A stretch of 33,425 bases of DNA from Candidatus Ornithospirochaeta stercorigallinarum (GTDB lineage: Bacteria; Spirochaetota; Spirochaetia; Sphaerochaetales; Sphaerochaetaceae), in NCBI GenBank assembly GCA_018711525.1, contig DVIF01000068.1, positions 1-33,425 of the forward strand, read 5' to 3'. Both the position numbers and the translations under genes were made by a program. The notes beneath the pieces are model-generated. The model made no database searches and had not been told where the DNA came from. It saw only the letters and a program-made list of their open reading frames with translations. This document shows, in pieces, positions 9,007-16,929 of the stretch. Within the stretch, counting starts at the first letter, position 1. Every line of letters starts with the position of its first letter.

Positions 9007-9908
9007 AACATCACTCCCATCGACAGCATAAGTGTATTCGGTATGATTGTACCCGTTTCATACCCAAGCCGCCAATAGAGACGGCTTGTCATGTGGTGCT
9101 CATAAGAGACGGAGAATCCAGACTGGACGGAGAAGGCCCCGTCATAGCCCAGATAAAGCATCGCAGAAGCGATGATCGAGGCATCCTCAATGAGAGTGAA
9201 ATGGACTTTTATCAGACGCTCAAGAGGCAGTCTCACCTCAAAGCCAAGCCCTCCATAGTATGAGAGCATGCCGTCATATGACATGTAGAGGGACGCCACG
9301 GGATTGAAATACGGAAGGAAAGAAAGATAGGAGAAATCCAGGGCAAATGAGAACGAGGAAAAGGAGAAAGAAGACAACGCCCTCAGAGCAAGGGAGAAGG
9401 AAGGCCCTTTTTCCAATGATAGTCCTGCAAGAAGGTCTTTCTCATAGATGGATGAATAGAGGTTGATCCCATCCATGCTGTCCGTAACCTCCATTAGCGC
9501 CCTCCTCTTTCCATCTCTGTCATATGCCTCTACAAGCTCACCTCTGCCATAATCATCATGACTTGCAATTATGTCATCAGTGACATAGAAAAGAGTGCTG
9601 CCATCTAAGAACACATGAGGCTCGAGGGAGAGGGCATTCATGATGAAGCTCTCAAGCTCCTCCATGCTGGAGGCTGTTATGCTCCGCTCTTCCCCCTCTA
9701 TGTAGAAAAGGAGACGAATCACACCATCTTCTCTTTCAAGTGAGGAGATGGAGATAAAGGCATCCCTTCTTCCTCCGATAGCCTTCTCGAAGCACGAAGA
9801 GAGGAAGACGGCATCCTCTTCTGTTATGCTTTCATCAATTCTGATCGAAGCACTCAAAGGAAAAGAGAGCAGCGTAAGAATCAAACCAACAAGAAACAGT
9901 ATCTTCAT
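9003..9908 (-). CDS. Exported protein with probable beta-barrel C-terminal half
   Basis: A 301-residue protein of unknown family. The signal peptide is residues 1-20 (MKILFLVGL..PLSAS). The N-terminal half (about 21-150) is a mixed alpha/beta periplasmic-looking segment. From about residue 160 it consists of alternating Ser/Phe/Tyr-rich amphipathic strands (FSLALRALSSFSFSSFSFAL), ending in a hydrophobic-aromatic strand LMLSMGVMF typical of outer-membrane barrels. The start overlaps the stop of pepT by 4 bp (ATGA), and its stop overlaps the LPP20-like lipoprotein start by 4 bp. The tight coupling suggests fixed stoichiometry with the lipoprotein. The pepT link may simply be co-transcription. 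Confidence 0.75.
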   Translation of the reverse strand: MKILFLVGLILTLLSFPLSASIRIDESITEEDAVFLSSCFEKAIGGRRDAFISISSLEREDGVIRLLFYIEGEERSITASSMEELESFIMNALSLEPHVFLDGSTLFYVTDDIIASHDDYGRGELVEAYDRDGKRRALMEVTDSMDGINLYSSIYEKDLLAGLSLEKGPSFSLALRALSSFSFSSFSFALDFSYLSFLPYFNPVASLYMSYDGMLSYYGGLGFEVRLPLERLIKVHFTLIEDASIIASAMLYLGYDGAFSVQSGFSVSYEHHMTSRLYWRLGYETGTIIPNTLMLSMGVMF

Positions 9909-11122
9909 CTTCCCTCTGCAAGGCGCAGCACAAGGTTGGCCGCCTTATTCATTGCTTCAAGGCTCACCCACTCGGAGAGGGAGTGGAGGTTGTGTCCACC
10001 CGTGAATATATTAGGGGCGCTTATCCCCTTGCACTCTGCGATGCGAGCCCCATCCGTGCCCCCTCTTATGATCTCTTCATAACAATCTATTCCGAGCTCC
10101 CTGGCTGCTGCGAATATCGCCTCTACAGCCTCAGGATCCTTCTTATTGACATCAGCCATATTATGATAGCTTACCGAGACAGATACATCAGCCTTCCCCT
10201 TGTAGATGAAAGCAACCGCCTCCACAAGCTTCCTTACCGCATCAAGCCTGTAGTTGAATGCCACCTCGTCATGGTCACGTATGAAGATCTGCATCTCCCC
10301 TTCAGCTGCGCTCGCCCTTACATCCAGAGGTGCATAATAACCGTAGCGTCCGTCTGTGGCCTCAGGACTCTCCGCCTGAGGAAGTGTGGATGCTATCTGG
10401 GAGAGGATCGTAAGTGCATTGACCATAACCCCTCTTGCAGATCCGAGATGGATGGAGACTCCACGAACGCGGACAGTTATCGTAGCCGCATTGAAGCATT
10501 CCGTCTCAATCTCCCCCTCTCTCGAACCGTCTACGGTATAGCAGACACACGCATTCATCCTATCATAGGGAAAGCCGTCCATACCTGCACCGGTCTCCTC
10601 ATCCGTCGTGAAATACACTTCGATATCAGGATGGGGAACCTCTGGATGCCTCGCCAGGTAACCTATCGCACTCATTATGATGGCAACCCCAGCCTTGTCG
10701 TCAGAGCCAAGGAGGGTAGTACCGTCACTTGTGACTATCTTCGTTCCGACATAGCAGCCCAAGTCAGGATTCTCCTCCGCTTTTATCACTAGACCAGAAG
10801 GAAGGGAGATATCCCCTCCTTCATACTCTATCACCTGAGCCTTCACACCGTTTCCCATGACATCGTCGGATGTGTCCACATGAGCCATGAAAGCCATGCA
10901 ACGCCCATCCTTATTACCCTTTAAAAGACCTTTGAGCGCCCAGTTGTCCTCAATCTCGACACTCAGTCCAAGAGCCTTGAGCTCACTCTCAAGCTCCTTT
11001 ATGAGCTCTTTCTGCCCTTCACTTGTCGGTCTCTGGATTCCGACATGAGCAGGGATGCTCATAGTATCGAAACGCGTATAGAAAATAAAATTACCAAGCA
11101 GTTCCTCTCTGAAGTCCTTCAT
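9905..11122 (-). CDS. pepT: Peptidase T (tripeptide aminopeptidase)
   Basis: A 405-residue M20B metallopeptidase (E. coli PepT is 408). Metal and catalytic residues are present: His81 and Asp83 (AHVDTSDD), bridging Asp141 (LLGSDDKAG), Glu175/Glu176 (TTDEETGAG), Asp198 (YTVDGS) and the late His in GGHNLHSLSEW. It releases the N-terminal residue of tripeptides in the cytoplasm, fitting a peptide-using anaerobe. It heads an operon with two envelope genes. No Shine-Dalgarno precedes the ATG; an AATAAT extended -10 lies 7 nt upstream. Confidence 0.97.
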   Translation of the reverse strand: MKDFREELLGNFIFYTRFDTMSIPAHVGIQRPTSEGQKELIKELESELKALGLSVEIEDNWALKGLLKGNKDGRCMAFMAHVDTSDDVMGNGVKAQVIEYEGGDISLPSGLVIKAEENPDLGCYVGTKIVTSDGTTLLGSDDKAGVAIIMSAIGYLARHPEVPHPDIEVYFTTDEETGAGMDGFPYDRMNACVCYTVDGSREGEIETECFNAATITVRVRGVSIHLGSARGVMVNALTILSQIASTLPQAESPEATDGRYGYYAPLDVRASAAEGEMQIFIRDHDEVAFNYRLDAVRKLVEAVAFIYKGKADVSVSVSYHNMADVNKKDPEAVEAIFAAARELGIDCYEEIIRGGTDGARIAECKGISAPNIFTGGHNLHSLSEWVSLEAMNKAANLVLRLAEGR

Positions 11123-11129
11123 ACTGGGA

Positions 11130-11138
11130 ATTATTGCA
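11130..11138 (-). promoter_or_regulatory. Extended -10 promoter of pepT (leaderless type)
   Basis: On the minus strand, TGC-AATAAT forms an extended -10 (5 of 6 matches to TATAAT). It lies 7 nt (TCCCAGT) before the pepT ATG at 11122. The -35 region is only a T tract, which an extended -10 can compensate for. That T tract (11151-11158) also follows the upstream gene's stop and could serve as its weak terminator. Confidence 0.45.
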
Positions 11139-11169
11139 TAGTAACGGTTAAAAAAAAAGCAGACAGCGC

Positions 11170-12009
11170 TTATTTCTTATATGCGTTCAACAGAGGCTTT
11201 ATATCATCTATGATGCCATAGATGGCAAAGACCGCTATTATGATAGCAGCTGTCACAGGAGAACGCCCCAAGGCTGTGTTCGTAGCAATCAGACCGCTGG
11301 CAAGGGCCCATGCTGCAGCAGGCTCGCTCGTAATCTCCTTCACCCATTCCTCGAATGTCACGCTGGATGTGTCCGTCTTCGCATACTCCAATATCGACAT
11401 CAGAGTCGCAGCAAGAACACCTGCGGCGATGGCGACAGCACTTGCGGCGCTGACTTTTCCCCAGAACATGAGGTTCGGGACGCATGCATACACTATCGCT
11501 GCAGTAAGAAGGACCGCGGCCTTTACGACAAGCTTCCTCAGCTCGGAGTAGAACGCCTTCTTCTGAGCTGCAGTCATTACCCTCGACTCCTCCTCAGCCC
11601 CTTCATAAAGCCTCTCCTCAAGTTCCTTAATATTGCTCTTGATTGTGCTCAGCTCCTCTTCAGGAACCAGTGCAGAAGCAGCGGAAAGGACCTCATCCAC
11701 ATCCTGATAGTCATCCGAGTACAGGGTGAATTCGAGATACTTCCTCCCGTTCTCCTCCTCAAGGGTCCTCCTTGCAACATCCTCTGCAGAGAAGCCTCTC
11801 TCATATGCCTCCCTGAAACCCGGAAGCTCCTCATCCGTCAATACTCTGGAAACTTCATCAAGATAAAGCTCCATAAGACGGGCAGAGCGTGCGACAAGAA
11901 GACGCTCGCTAAGGCTCTCAGGTCCCGACATGCTCATCGAACAGGAACAGATCAGTGCGATGAGAAACAGTGCCACGATACGGTTAAACCACTCAAGTCT
12001 AACATTCAT
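11170..12009 (-). CDS. Putative lipoprotein with C-terminal membrane helices
   Basis: A 279-residue protein of unknown family. An N-terminal hydrophobic segment ends in ALICSCSMS with a relaxed lipobox (Cys21 or Cys23). Residues about 30-150 are a charged helical region (SERLLVARSARLMELYLDEV). Three hydrophobic helices follow: about 157-175 (VKAAVLLTAAIVYACV), 183-205 (AASAVAIAAGVLAATLMSIL) and 236-268 (two Ala-rich stretches around ATNTALGRS). A lipid anchor plus downstream transmembrane helices is an odd combination. The first segment may instead be a plain membrane anchor. A strong GGAGG lies 5 nt before the ATG, and the gap to the upstream barrel gene is 9 nt, so they form one operon. Function unknown. 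Confidence 0.7.
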   Translation of the reverse strand: MNVRLEWFNRIVALFLIALICSCSMSMSGPESLSERLLVARSARLMELYLDEVSRVLTDEELPGFREAYERGFSAEDVARRTLEEENGRKYLEFTLYSDDYQDVDEVLSAASALVPEEELSTIKSNIKELEERLYEGAEEESRVMTAAQKKAFYSELRKLVVKAAVLLTAAIVYACVPNLMFWGKVSAASAVAIAAGVLAATLMSILEYAKTDTSSVTFEEWVKEITSEPAAAWALASGLIATNTALGRSPVTAAIIIAVFAIYGIIDDIKPLLNAYKK

Positions 12010-12018
12010 ACTTTCCTC

Positions 12019-12528
12019 CTATAAGCGCACTCCGATAAGAAGTTGCGCGTAATAATCGAAATAGAATGGAAAGTGGTCATCCAGAATCGAGGTCTCGTTC
12101 TCATTCATACGTGCAGGATCCTGGGCGATGAACCTCGGCTCTATATAGCAGTAAGGAAGGGAGAACGTGTAGCCTATTGAAATCGAGGAGAGGAAAACAT
12201 TACGCTCCTTCGGACTTGCAAGTCCGAAGAACCTCAGATAGCGCAGTGCATCAACCCCAAAGAACAGATCGATGCCCTTGAAAGGATACACATCCACACG
12301 GAGGGCTGCATCAAGAGCGGAGATATCATCATCAAGACAGAATGAATACGAAACAGGAAGTGATATACGGAACTCGTCAAAGCGATATCCGAAATCGAAA
12401 CTCACCCTGTTTCCATCTGCAATGAATGAATCAAGAGCACCGACATCGAGCCCTAGATAAAACGTTGAACCGTAGACCGGTATTAATAGAAAAAGAAGCA
12501 GCAAAATCAGATAAACCAACTTTGCCAT
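12019..12528 (-). CDS. Small outer-membrane beta-barrel protein
   Basis: A 169-residue exported protein. The signal peptide ends near residue 20 (LLIPVYGS). It is then built of alternating amphipathic strands (YLGLDVGAL, VSFDFGYRF, SYSFCLDDD, LRVDVYPFK, ISIGYTFSL) and ends in the strand YYAQLLIGVRL, so it looks like a small 8-stranded barrel. No named family recognised. It is the first gene of a unit with the downstream lipoprotein/membrane protein. It lacks a Shine-Dalgarno and has a promoter whose -10 lies 6 nt before the ATG. Confidence 0.7.
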   Translation of the reverse strand: MAKLVYLILLLLFLLIPVYGSTFYLGLDVGALDSFIADGNRVSFDFGYRFDEFRISLPVSYSFCLDDDISALDAALRVDVYPFKGIDLFFGVDALRYLRFFGLASPKERNVFLSSISIGYTFSLPYCYIEPRFIAQDPARMNENETSILDDHFPFYFDYYAQLLIGVRL

Positions 12529-12534
12529 GCATAA

Positions 12535-12564
12535 ATACTAAGAAACTTCCACCTCTTTTGTAAA
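12535..12564 (-). promoter_or_regulatory. Promoter of the small barrel protein (leaderless type)
   Basis: On the minus strand: -35 TTTACA (12564-12559), 18-bp spacer, -10 TAGTAT (12540-12535), then TTATGC and the ATG at 12528. There is no Shine-Dalgarno in the 6-nt gap, so transcription would begin at or next to the start codon. Confidence 0.5.
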
Positions 12565-12573
12565 GGAAAAATT

Positions 12574-13089
12574 TCAATTTTCTGTTTTTTCCGCATCCTC
12601 TCCATCACCGCCCTCGGCCATCTCCCATCCTATGGCAGAGAGAAAGGCGGATTCATTTCCAAGGATCTCCTTGCATTTTATCGAGTATTCGGAGCCGTCG
12701 GTGGTCTTGAGCTTTATCCCGCTATGGTATTCGTTTATCTTTCCGATGTTATAGCTCTGGAGATCGCCTGTGGCGATATGCATACTCTCCTCAAGGCCTC
12801 CAAGGTCCCCTTTCCTCTTATAAAAGACGATCTTCTCCCCATCAAATGCAAGACGCCCGGGGATGAGGTCGTTCTTATCCACAAGGCCACCCCTGTATGA
12901 CAGTATATCCTTTCCCTCCTTCTTCCTCACCATACCCTTTGTCACGACACTCGTCGTGATGTAATATACGGCAGCAAGAACAGCCATGATTAAAAGCACA
13001 GGGGTCAGGATGTATCCTTTGTACATCGACGTATATACTACATAGAGAATCGAAAGAAGAGCTCCTACGATAGCAATCTTGTGAATCAT
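12574..13089 (-). CDS. Membrane protein with a PH-like cytoplasmic domain
   Basis: A 171-residue protein. Two adjacent transmembrane helices (about 4-21 and 27-47) form a hairpin. A beta-rich domain follows (about 60-155: LSYRGGLVDKNDLIPGRLAF, VFYKRKGD, YNIGKINEY, GIKLKTTDGSEYSIKC) and resembles bacterial PH-like domains. The tail is acidic (GGDGEDAEK). The start overlaps the PTS IIA gene stop by 4 bp (ATGA), so the two are coupled. Function unknown; a membrane-associated partner of the IIA protein is a guess from context. Confidence 0.65.
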   Translation of the reverse strand: MIHKIAIVGALLSILYVVYTSMYKGYILTPVLLIMAVLAAVYYITTSVVTKGMVRKKEGKDILSYRGGLVDKNDLIPGRLAFDGEKIVFYKRKGDLGGLEESMHIATGDLQSYNIGKINEYHSGIKLKTTDGSEYSIKCKEILGNESAFLSAIGWEMAEGGDGEDAEKTEN

Positions 13090-13496
13090 AACAGGTAGAA
13101 CACCTCCTCCATCTCCTCAGGGCTCTCAGCACTGAGGATCCTCCTCACATTCTCCTCATCATTGAGGACGGCAGCGACATGGGAAAGGAAAATCACATGC
13201 TCACCGCTTGCAGAAAGCGGTGAGAGCGTCAGGATTATTATCTTCGGCCTACCGCTGTTCCAGACGACTCCGTCGATGCTTCTGGCGATGGCATATGTAA
13301 GTTTGTCGACCGCCCTACTCTTTGCGTGAGGAATGGCGATGCAGGGGGAAATGAGTGTCGGAGAGAGGGCCTCCCGTCTCATTATATCCTGGAAGGCCTC
13401 ATCCTTCTTTTCTATCTCAAGCGCATCAAGAATCTCCTTTATTGCCTCTTCTTTCGTCACTCCAAGCAGATTAAAAATAAAAATTTCACTGTTCAC
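13086..13496 (-). CDS. PTS EIIA-like protein (fructose/nitrogen family)
   Basis: A 136-residue stand-alone EIIA domain of the PtsN/fructose class. Phospho-accepting His57 lies in CIAIPHAKS, followed by the family's LTLSPLSASGEHVIFLSHVAAVL region that packs against it. It is slightly shorter than typical (about 150 residues) at the N-terminus. No EIIB or EIIC is nearby, so a regulatory rather than transport role is likely. The start is a GTG. It is the only usual start codon in the frame before the first conserved helix, and it sits 7 nt after a consensus -10, so the mRNA is probably leaderless. Confidence 0.88.
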   Translation of the reverse strand: MNSEIFIFNLLGVTKEEAIKEILDALEIEKKDEAFQDIMRREALSPTLISPCIAIPHAKSRAVDKLTYAIARSIDGVVWNSGRPKIIILTLSPLSASGEHVIFLSHVAAVLNDEENVRRILSAESPEEMEEVFYLL

Positions 13497-13503
13497 AGAA
13501 AAA

Positions 13504-13532
13504 ATTATAGGAAATTCGCTTTTTTTTGTTAA
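13504..13532 (-). promoter_or_regulatory. Strong promoter of the PTS IIA gene (leaderless type)
   Basis: On the minus strand: -35 TTAACA (13532-13527), 17-bp spacer, perfect -10 TATAAT (13509-13504), then TTTTTCT and the GTG start at 13496. The +1 position is expected at 13497 or 13496. This is the clearest of the leaderless candidates. Confidence 0.65.
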
Positions 13533-13590
13533 CAGTTTGAAGGTTTTTCGCGCTTAAGAGTCAAAAGCTCATTTCAAAGGAGAAAAAAAC

Positions 13591-15651
13591 ATGAAGAAAG
13601 CATGTACATTCCTCATGGCGTTCCTGTGCGCCATAACGCTTTTCGTCTCATGCGAAGAGAGTTCAGGTGTCGCGACAATGAGAATCAACCTCAATTCCGA
13701 CACATCACGTCTTATCGCCCCTGAGGACATCCCTCTGGAGGTCGTCAGCTACCACATAACAGGAAGCGGCCCAGGAGATGCCACATTCGATATCACAACG
13801 ACAAAAACAAGCACATCATTAAGCGGAGTCGCAGTCGGAGAGTGGACCATCAACGCAACCGGGCTCAACAGCATGGGGCAGGCGATAGTAACGGGCAGCA
13901 CGACATTCACACTGAGTGTGAACAATCCCAGCGTCGTAGTACGCCTTAACAGTCTTGTGGGAAATGGAAACCTCTCGATAACAATGAGCTGGAACACCGA
14001 GGTCATATCATCACCGCGGATAGAGCTTGAACTGACAAGACAGGGAGAGGAGGAGAGCGAGGAGATCAGTGCGAACATGAACGCATCCGAAGGAACGGCG
14101 AGCATGACGAAGACAGGTCTTGCCGCAGGCTCTTACATACTGCAGGGAAGGCTGTACTCAGGAGACATACTCATGTCAGGATTCACGGAAGCTGTGAGAA
14201 TCGTAGGAGATGCCACAAGCTCCAAAGAGATTGAGTTCAACCTCGACAACTTCCCATATGCACCGGGAACAATACAGTTATTGGACCAATCGGGGGTTCC
14301 TGTTGAATGTACGGTGGAAGGACTTGCGAGCGAGGTCAATGCAGGAGAGGAGTTCTCGATATCACTAGTCCCTTCTAGGGCAAATCTCAACGACATCACC
14401 GTAAAATGGTATGTGGACGGCGTATACAAGACATCGGGACAAAGTGTGAAGATCACATTCCAGCCCGGAGCACACCGCCTTGATGCTGTCGCATATACGA
14501 ATAAGATCGGATCATACGGCTCCTGCTCCATCTCTTTCAACGCCCTTGTGAAGACGGAGGTGGGAGTTCCAGGGAATGCGATAAGGCTCGATGCGGCATC
14601 CACAGGTCTGAAGCTTGGAGCAAATACTGTGATGAAATTCCTCCCGGATGGAAAGCTCATGGTCATCAGCGGGGTTCACAACAGTCTTCAGATAGCCTCC
14701 ATGAAGAGGAATACAATCGACATCGTAAAGGAATACGGGGTCTCAACACTTCCAGCCCTTGCAAGCGACCCGCTCGATTTTGAATACCATCTTCTCGACA
14801 GCAATGGTACATATGCCGTTCTCGTTGCGATGAACAATCCTACGAACTCTGTAAGGTTCAACTATCTTCCAAGCACAGCTGAAGTGAAGCAGATCGAGGC
14901 ATGCAACGGACTGAGGACATCCTTTGCAGGGAACCAGGCGACGTTCAACTCCTCCGTCGGTTATGTCGGATTCGACGAGATCATGAACAATTTCGTATTC
15001 ATAGGTCTCGATACCGATGGGAAGAGCAACTTCCTCTTAGAGCGCTATGTAGCTGGTACGAGCGCATCAAAGGATTTCGCATTCAGAGGCTGGGAGGTAT
15101 CCAAGCAGGTCGAATCGAATCTAAAGATGGACATGAACAGCATCGTTAGCCTTGCCGTCTCCCATGACAGCTCATACTATCTTGTCGGAAATGCGAAAGG
15201 AAATGTCGCAAAACTCGGACATAAGACATTCTCCAACGGGGCTGCGATGAAGAGCAACTACTCGATACCGAGCCTTGAGAGTTCAAAATACTCCGGCCTC
15301 AAGAAAATCGAGATATCAGACGACGGAATCGCCTACCTCATGGGTACTGATTTCATTGCAGGATACAATGGTGCGACAGACAGGGAGTTATTCTTCAAGA
15401 AGATAAGCGGAGCCTCCTTCTCAGATTTCGCAATCAACAACACGACAGGCAACATCTACCTTTTAAGTGCTGAGACGATGCAGCTTTATTCATACAGCAT
15501 CGATTCCAGCGGGAACATAGGGGAGGAGACCATTCTGGATACTCTCAATTCAAACAAGAACATCGAAGTAAGCCAGGACGGCTCCTACCTGATCCTTTAC
15601 TCAAAGGATAATGCGACAAATGTCGAAGTAATGAGAATCCGCGTAATCTAG
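13591..15651 (+). CDS. Large surface lipoprotein with beta-sandwich and propeller-like regions
   Basis: A 686-residue predicted lipoprotein. The signal peptide ends in LFVSC with Cys21. The N-terminal third (about 27-220) holds Ser/Thr-rich beta-sandwich modules (MRINLNSDTSRLIAPEDIPL, then GVAVGEWTINATGLNSMGQ and a second similar module with TGLAAGSYILQG). A third Ig-like module (about 235-315, ITVKWYVDGVYKTSG) resembles PKD/Ig folds. The C-terminal half (about 330-686) has short repeats such as FLPDGKLMVIS, ISDDGIAYLMG and SQDGSYLILYS, which look like propeller blades. It is probably surface-exposed with a binding or adhesive role (inference). A good Shine-Dalgarno (AAAGGAG) precedes the ATG. 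The stop overlaps the convergent gene within CTAG, and no terminator separates them. Confidence 0.85.
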   Translation: MKKACTFLMAFLCAITLFVSCEESSGVATMRINLNSDTSRLIAPEDIPLEVVSYHITGSGPGDATFDITTTKTSTSLSGVAVGEWTINATGLNSMGQAIVTGSTTFTLSVNNPSVVVRLNSLVGNGNLSITMSWNTEVISSPRIELELTRQGEEESEEISANMNASEGTASMTKTGLAAGSYILQGRLYSGDILMSGFTEAVRIVGDATSSKEIEFNLDNFPYAPGTIQLLDQSGVPVECTVEGLASEVNAGEEFSISLVPSRANLNDITVKWYVDGVYKTSGQSVKITFQPGAHRLDAVAYTNKIGSYGSCSISFNALVKTEVGVPGNAIRLDAASTGLKLGANTVMKFLPDGKLMVISGVHNSLQIASMKRNTIDIVKEYGVSTLPALASDPLDFEYHLLDSNGTYAVLVAMNNPTNSVRFNYLPSTAEVKQIEACNGLRTSFAGNQATFNSSVGYVGFDEIMNNFVFIGLDTDGKSNFLLERYVAGTSASKDFAFRGWEVSKQVESNLKMDMNSIVSLAVSHDSSYYLVGNAKGNVAKLGHKTFSNGAAMKSNYSIPSLESSKYSGLKKIEISDDGIAYLMGTDFIAGYNGATDRELFFKKISGASFSDFAINNTTGNIYLLSAETMQLYSYSIDSSGNIGEETILDTLNSNKNIEVSQDGSYLILYSKDNATNVEVMRIRVI

Positions 15652-16637
15652 ACCTCTTCCACTCTGCCGCCGGAAACAACTATGGCGGCAGAGTCTGCTA
15701 TAGTCTCAGGTATTGTCAGACCAAGGGCACTAGCGACATCCATATTCAGGTAAATCTCGAGACTCTCCTGATCAAGATATACGACCCCGATATCCTCTAG
15801 ATTCTCCCCCTCAAGATATCTCTCGACAATCTCCCCTGTCAGAAGACCTGAGGCATAGTAGTCGAAACCTCCTGCAAGAAGGACATCCGTTCCATAACTG
15901 CTGGTGGTATCAGCACTGAAAAGAGGAATGCGATGCGCCATGCAGACATCGGAGAGTGCTGTAATGGCACTGATCACGGTATTATCTGTCGCGACATATA
16001 CAGCGTCCACCCTGTCAATAATCGATTCTGCGGCCATCCTCACTTCACTGGAGTTCGCAACCGATGCCGTTATGAGATCCACACCCTCATCTTCTGCAGC
16101 AGCCTTCATAGCCTCCATGAGCACTATTCCATTCGCCTCCCCCGAGGTATAGACCATCCCCAGTGATTCAAGCTCAGGGACGATCTGCATGATCAGGGAA
16201 AGGTGCGCCGCAACCGGAACCATGTCCGACACTCCGGCAATATTCTCCATCCCCTTTCCGACCAGCCCCGCCGCCGTAGGATTGGTCACAGATGAATATA
16301 TCAGAGGAGTATCCACACAGACGTTCGCCAGGGCCTGTGCAGTAGGAGTTGCAATCCCGATATTCAAATCAGTCCCCTCATCCTTGAAGACCTGTGCGAT
16401 CTGGCTTGCTGCCGTCACCTCCCCGTTGGCGTTCTGCACATCATATTCAAATGCATAATCTGTAGAATCGAGATAGTCTTTTATACCCTCTTCTATCGCA
16501 TCAAGGGCAGGATGTGCCAAAAGCTTTGAAATCCCTATCTTATATACCTTATTATGAGCATAGTCCTCTCTTACACCTTCCGAGAAGGAAGAAAACGTGG
16601 AGAGGAGAACGAACAACGTAATAATGATTCTTTTCAT
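15648..16637 (-). CDS. ABC transporter substrate-binding protein (TrpX/DUF534-like)
   Basis: A 329-residue exported solute-binding protein of the PF04392 type, related to tryptophan- and tyrosine-binding lipoproteins of Gram-positives. It has a signal peptide (about 1-19, with no lipobox Cys). The two-lobed pattern is clear: KIGISKLLAHPALDAIEEG at lobe 1, TPTAQALAN, PLIYSSVTNP, IAGVSDM, LGMVYTSGEANG, then VDAVYVATDNTV and LAGGFDYYASG in lobe 2. The family usually sits beside a permease and an ATPase; neither is within this window. It has its own promoter and Shine-Dalgarno (GAGGTG). The ligand cannot be told from sequence alone. Confidence 0.9.
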   Translation of the reverse strand: MKRIIITLFVLLSTFSSFSEGVREDYAHNKVYKIGISKLLAHPALDAIEEGIKDYLDSTDYAFEYDVQNANGEVTAASQIAQVFKDEGTDLNIGIATPTAQALANVCVDTPLIYSSVTNPTAAGLVGKGMENIAGVSDMVPVAAHLSLIMQIVPELESLGMVYTSGEANGIVLMEAMKAAAEDEGVDLITASVANSSEVRMAAESIIDRVDAVYVATDNTVISAITALSDVCMAHRIPLFSADTTSSYGTDVLLAGGFDYYASGLLTGEIVERYLEGENLEDIGVVYLDQESLEIYLNMDVASALGLTIPETIADSAAIVVSGGRVEEV

Positions 16638-16655
16638 AGTAACACCTCAATTGTT

Positions 16656-16684
16656 ACTATACACAGATGCAAAATGAATGTAAA
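16656..16684 (-). promoter_or_regulatory. Promoter of the substrate-binding protein gene
   Basis: On the minus strand: -35 TTTACA (16684-16679), 17-bp spacer, -10 TATAGT (16661-16656). Predicted transcription starts about 12 nt before the ATG, leaving room for the Shine-Dalgarno GAGGTG. This is a conventional, leadered contrast to the leaderless promoters. Confidence 0.65.
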
Positions 16685-16929
16685 GATACTTTGCATAGAA
16701 ACATTAAAATTTTAAACAAAGGCATCTTTCGATTTCTCAAACCATGGCACTGTTTTTCCTTATGATCAACATTCCATGCATCATGATTCAAAGATACAAC
16801 CGTCCACGTCTGGAGAGGATTCTGATTAAAAAAGGAGGAAACATCACTGCTTCTGGATATGAAATACGCGACATACGGCTGCACATGAAGGAAGACTGAT
16901 CCATTCTCCAAGACAAACGCATTATTCTA
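16685..16929. other. Intergenic stretch without a supportable gene
   Basis: About 245 bp between the GrpB-like gene stop and the promoter of the substrate-binding protein gene. An 84-codon minus-strand frame spans most of it. That frame has no well-placed Shine-Dalgarno and a composition unlike its neighbours (rich in Cys, His and Phe), and it runs through the downstream promoter, so I do not call it. No terminator with a T run is evident after the GrpB-like gene. It could be a decayed gene. Confidence 0.4.

Noticed and set aside
11159-11169. Intrinsic terminator after the C-terminal-helix lipoprotein gene
   Set aside because: There is a run of T on the minus strand, but the preceding stem is only about 4 bp, too weak to call as a separate feature.
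16657-16911. An 84-codon minus-strand frame before the substrate-binding protein gene
   Set aside because: It has no proper Shine-Dalgarno, odd composition, and runs into a good promoter for the next gene. Kept only as an unexplained intergenic stretch.
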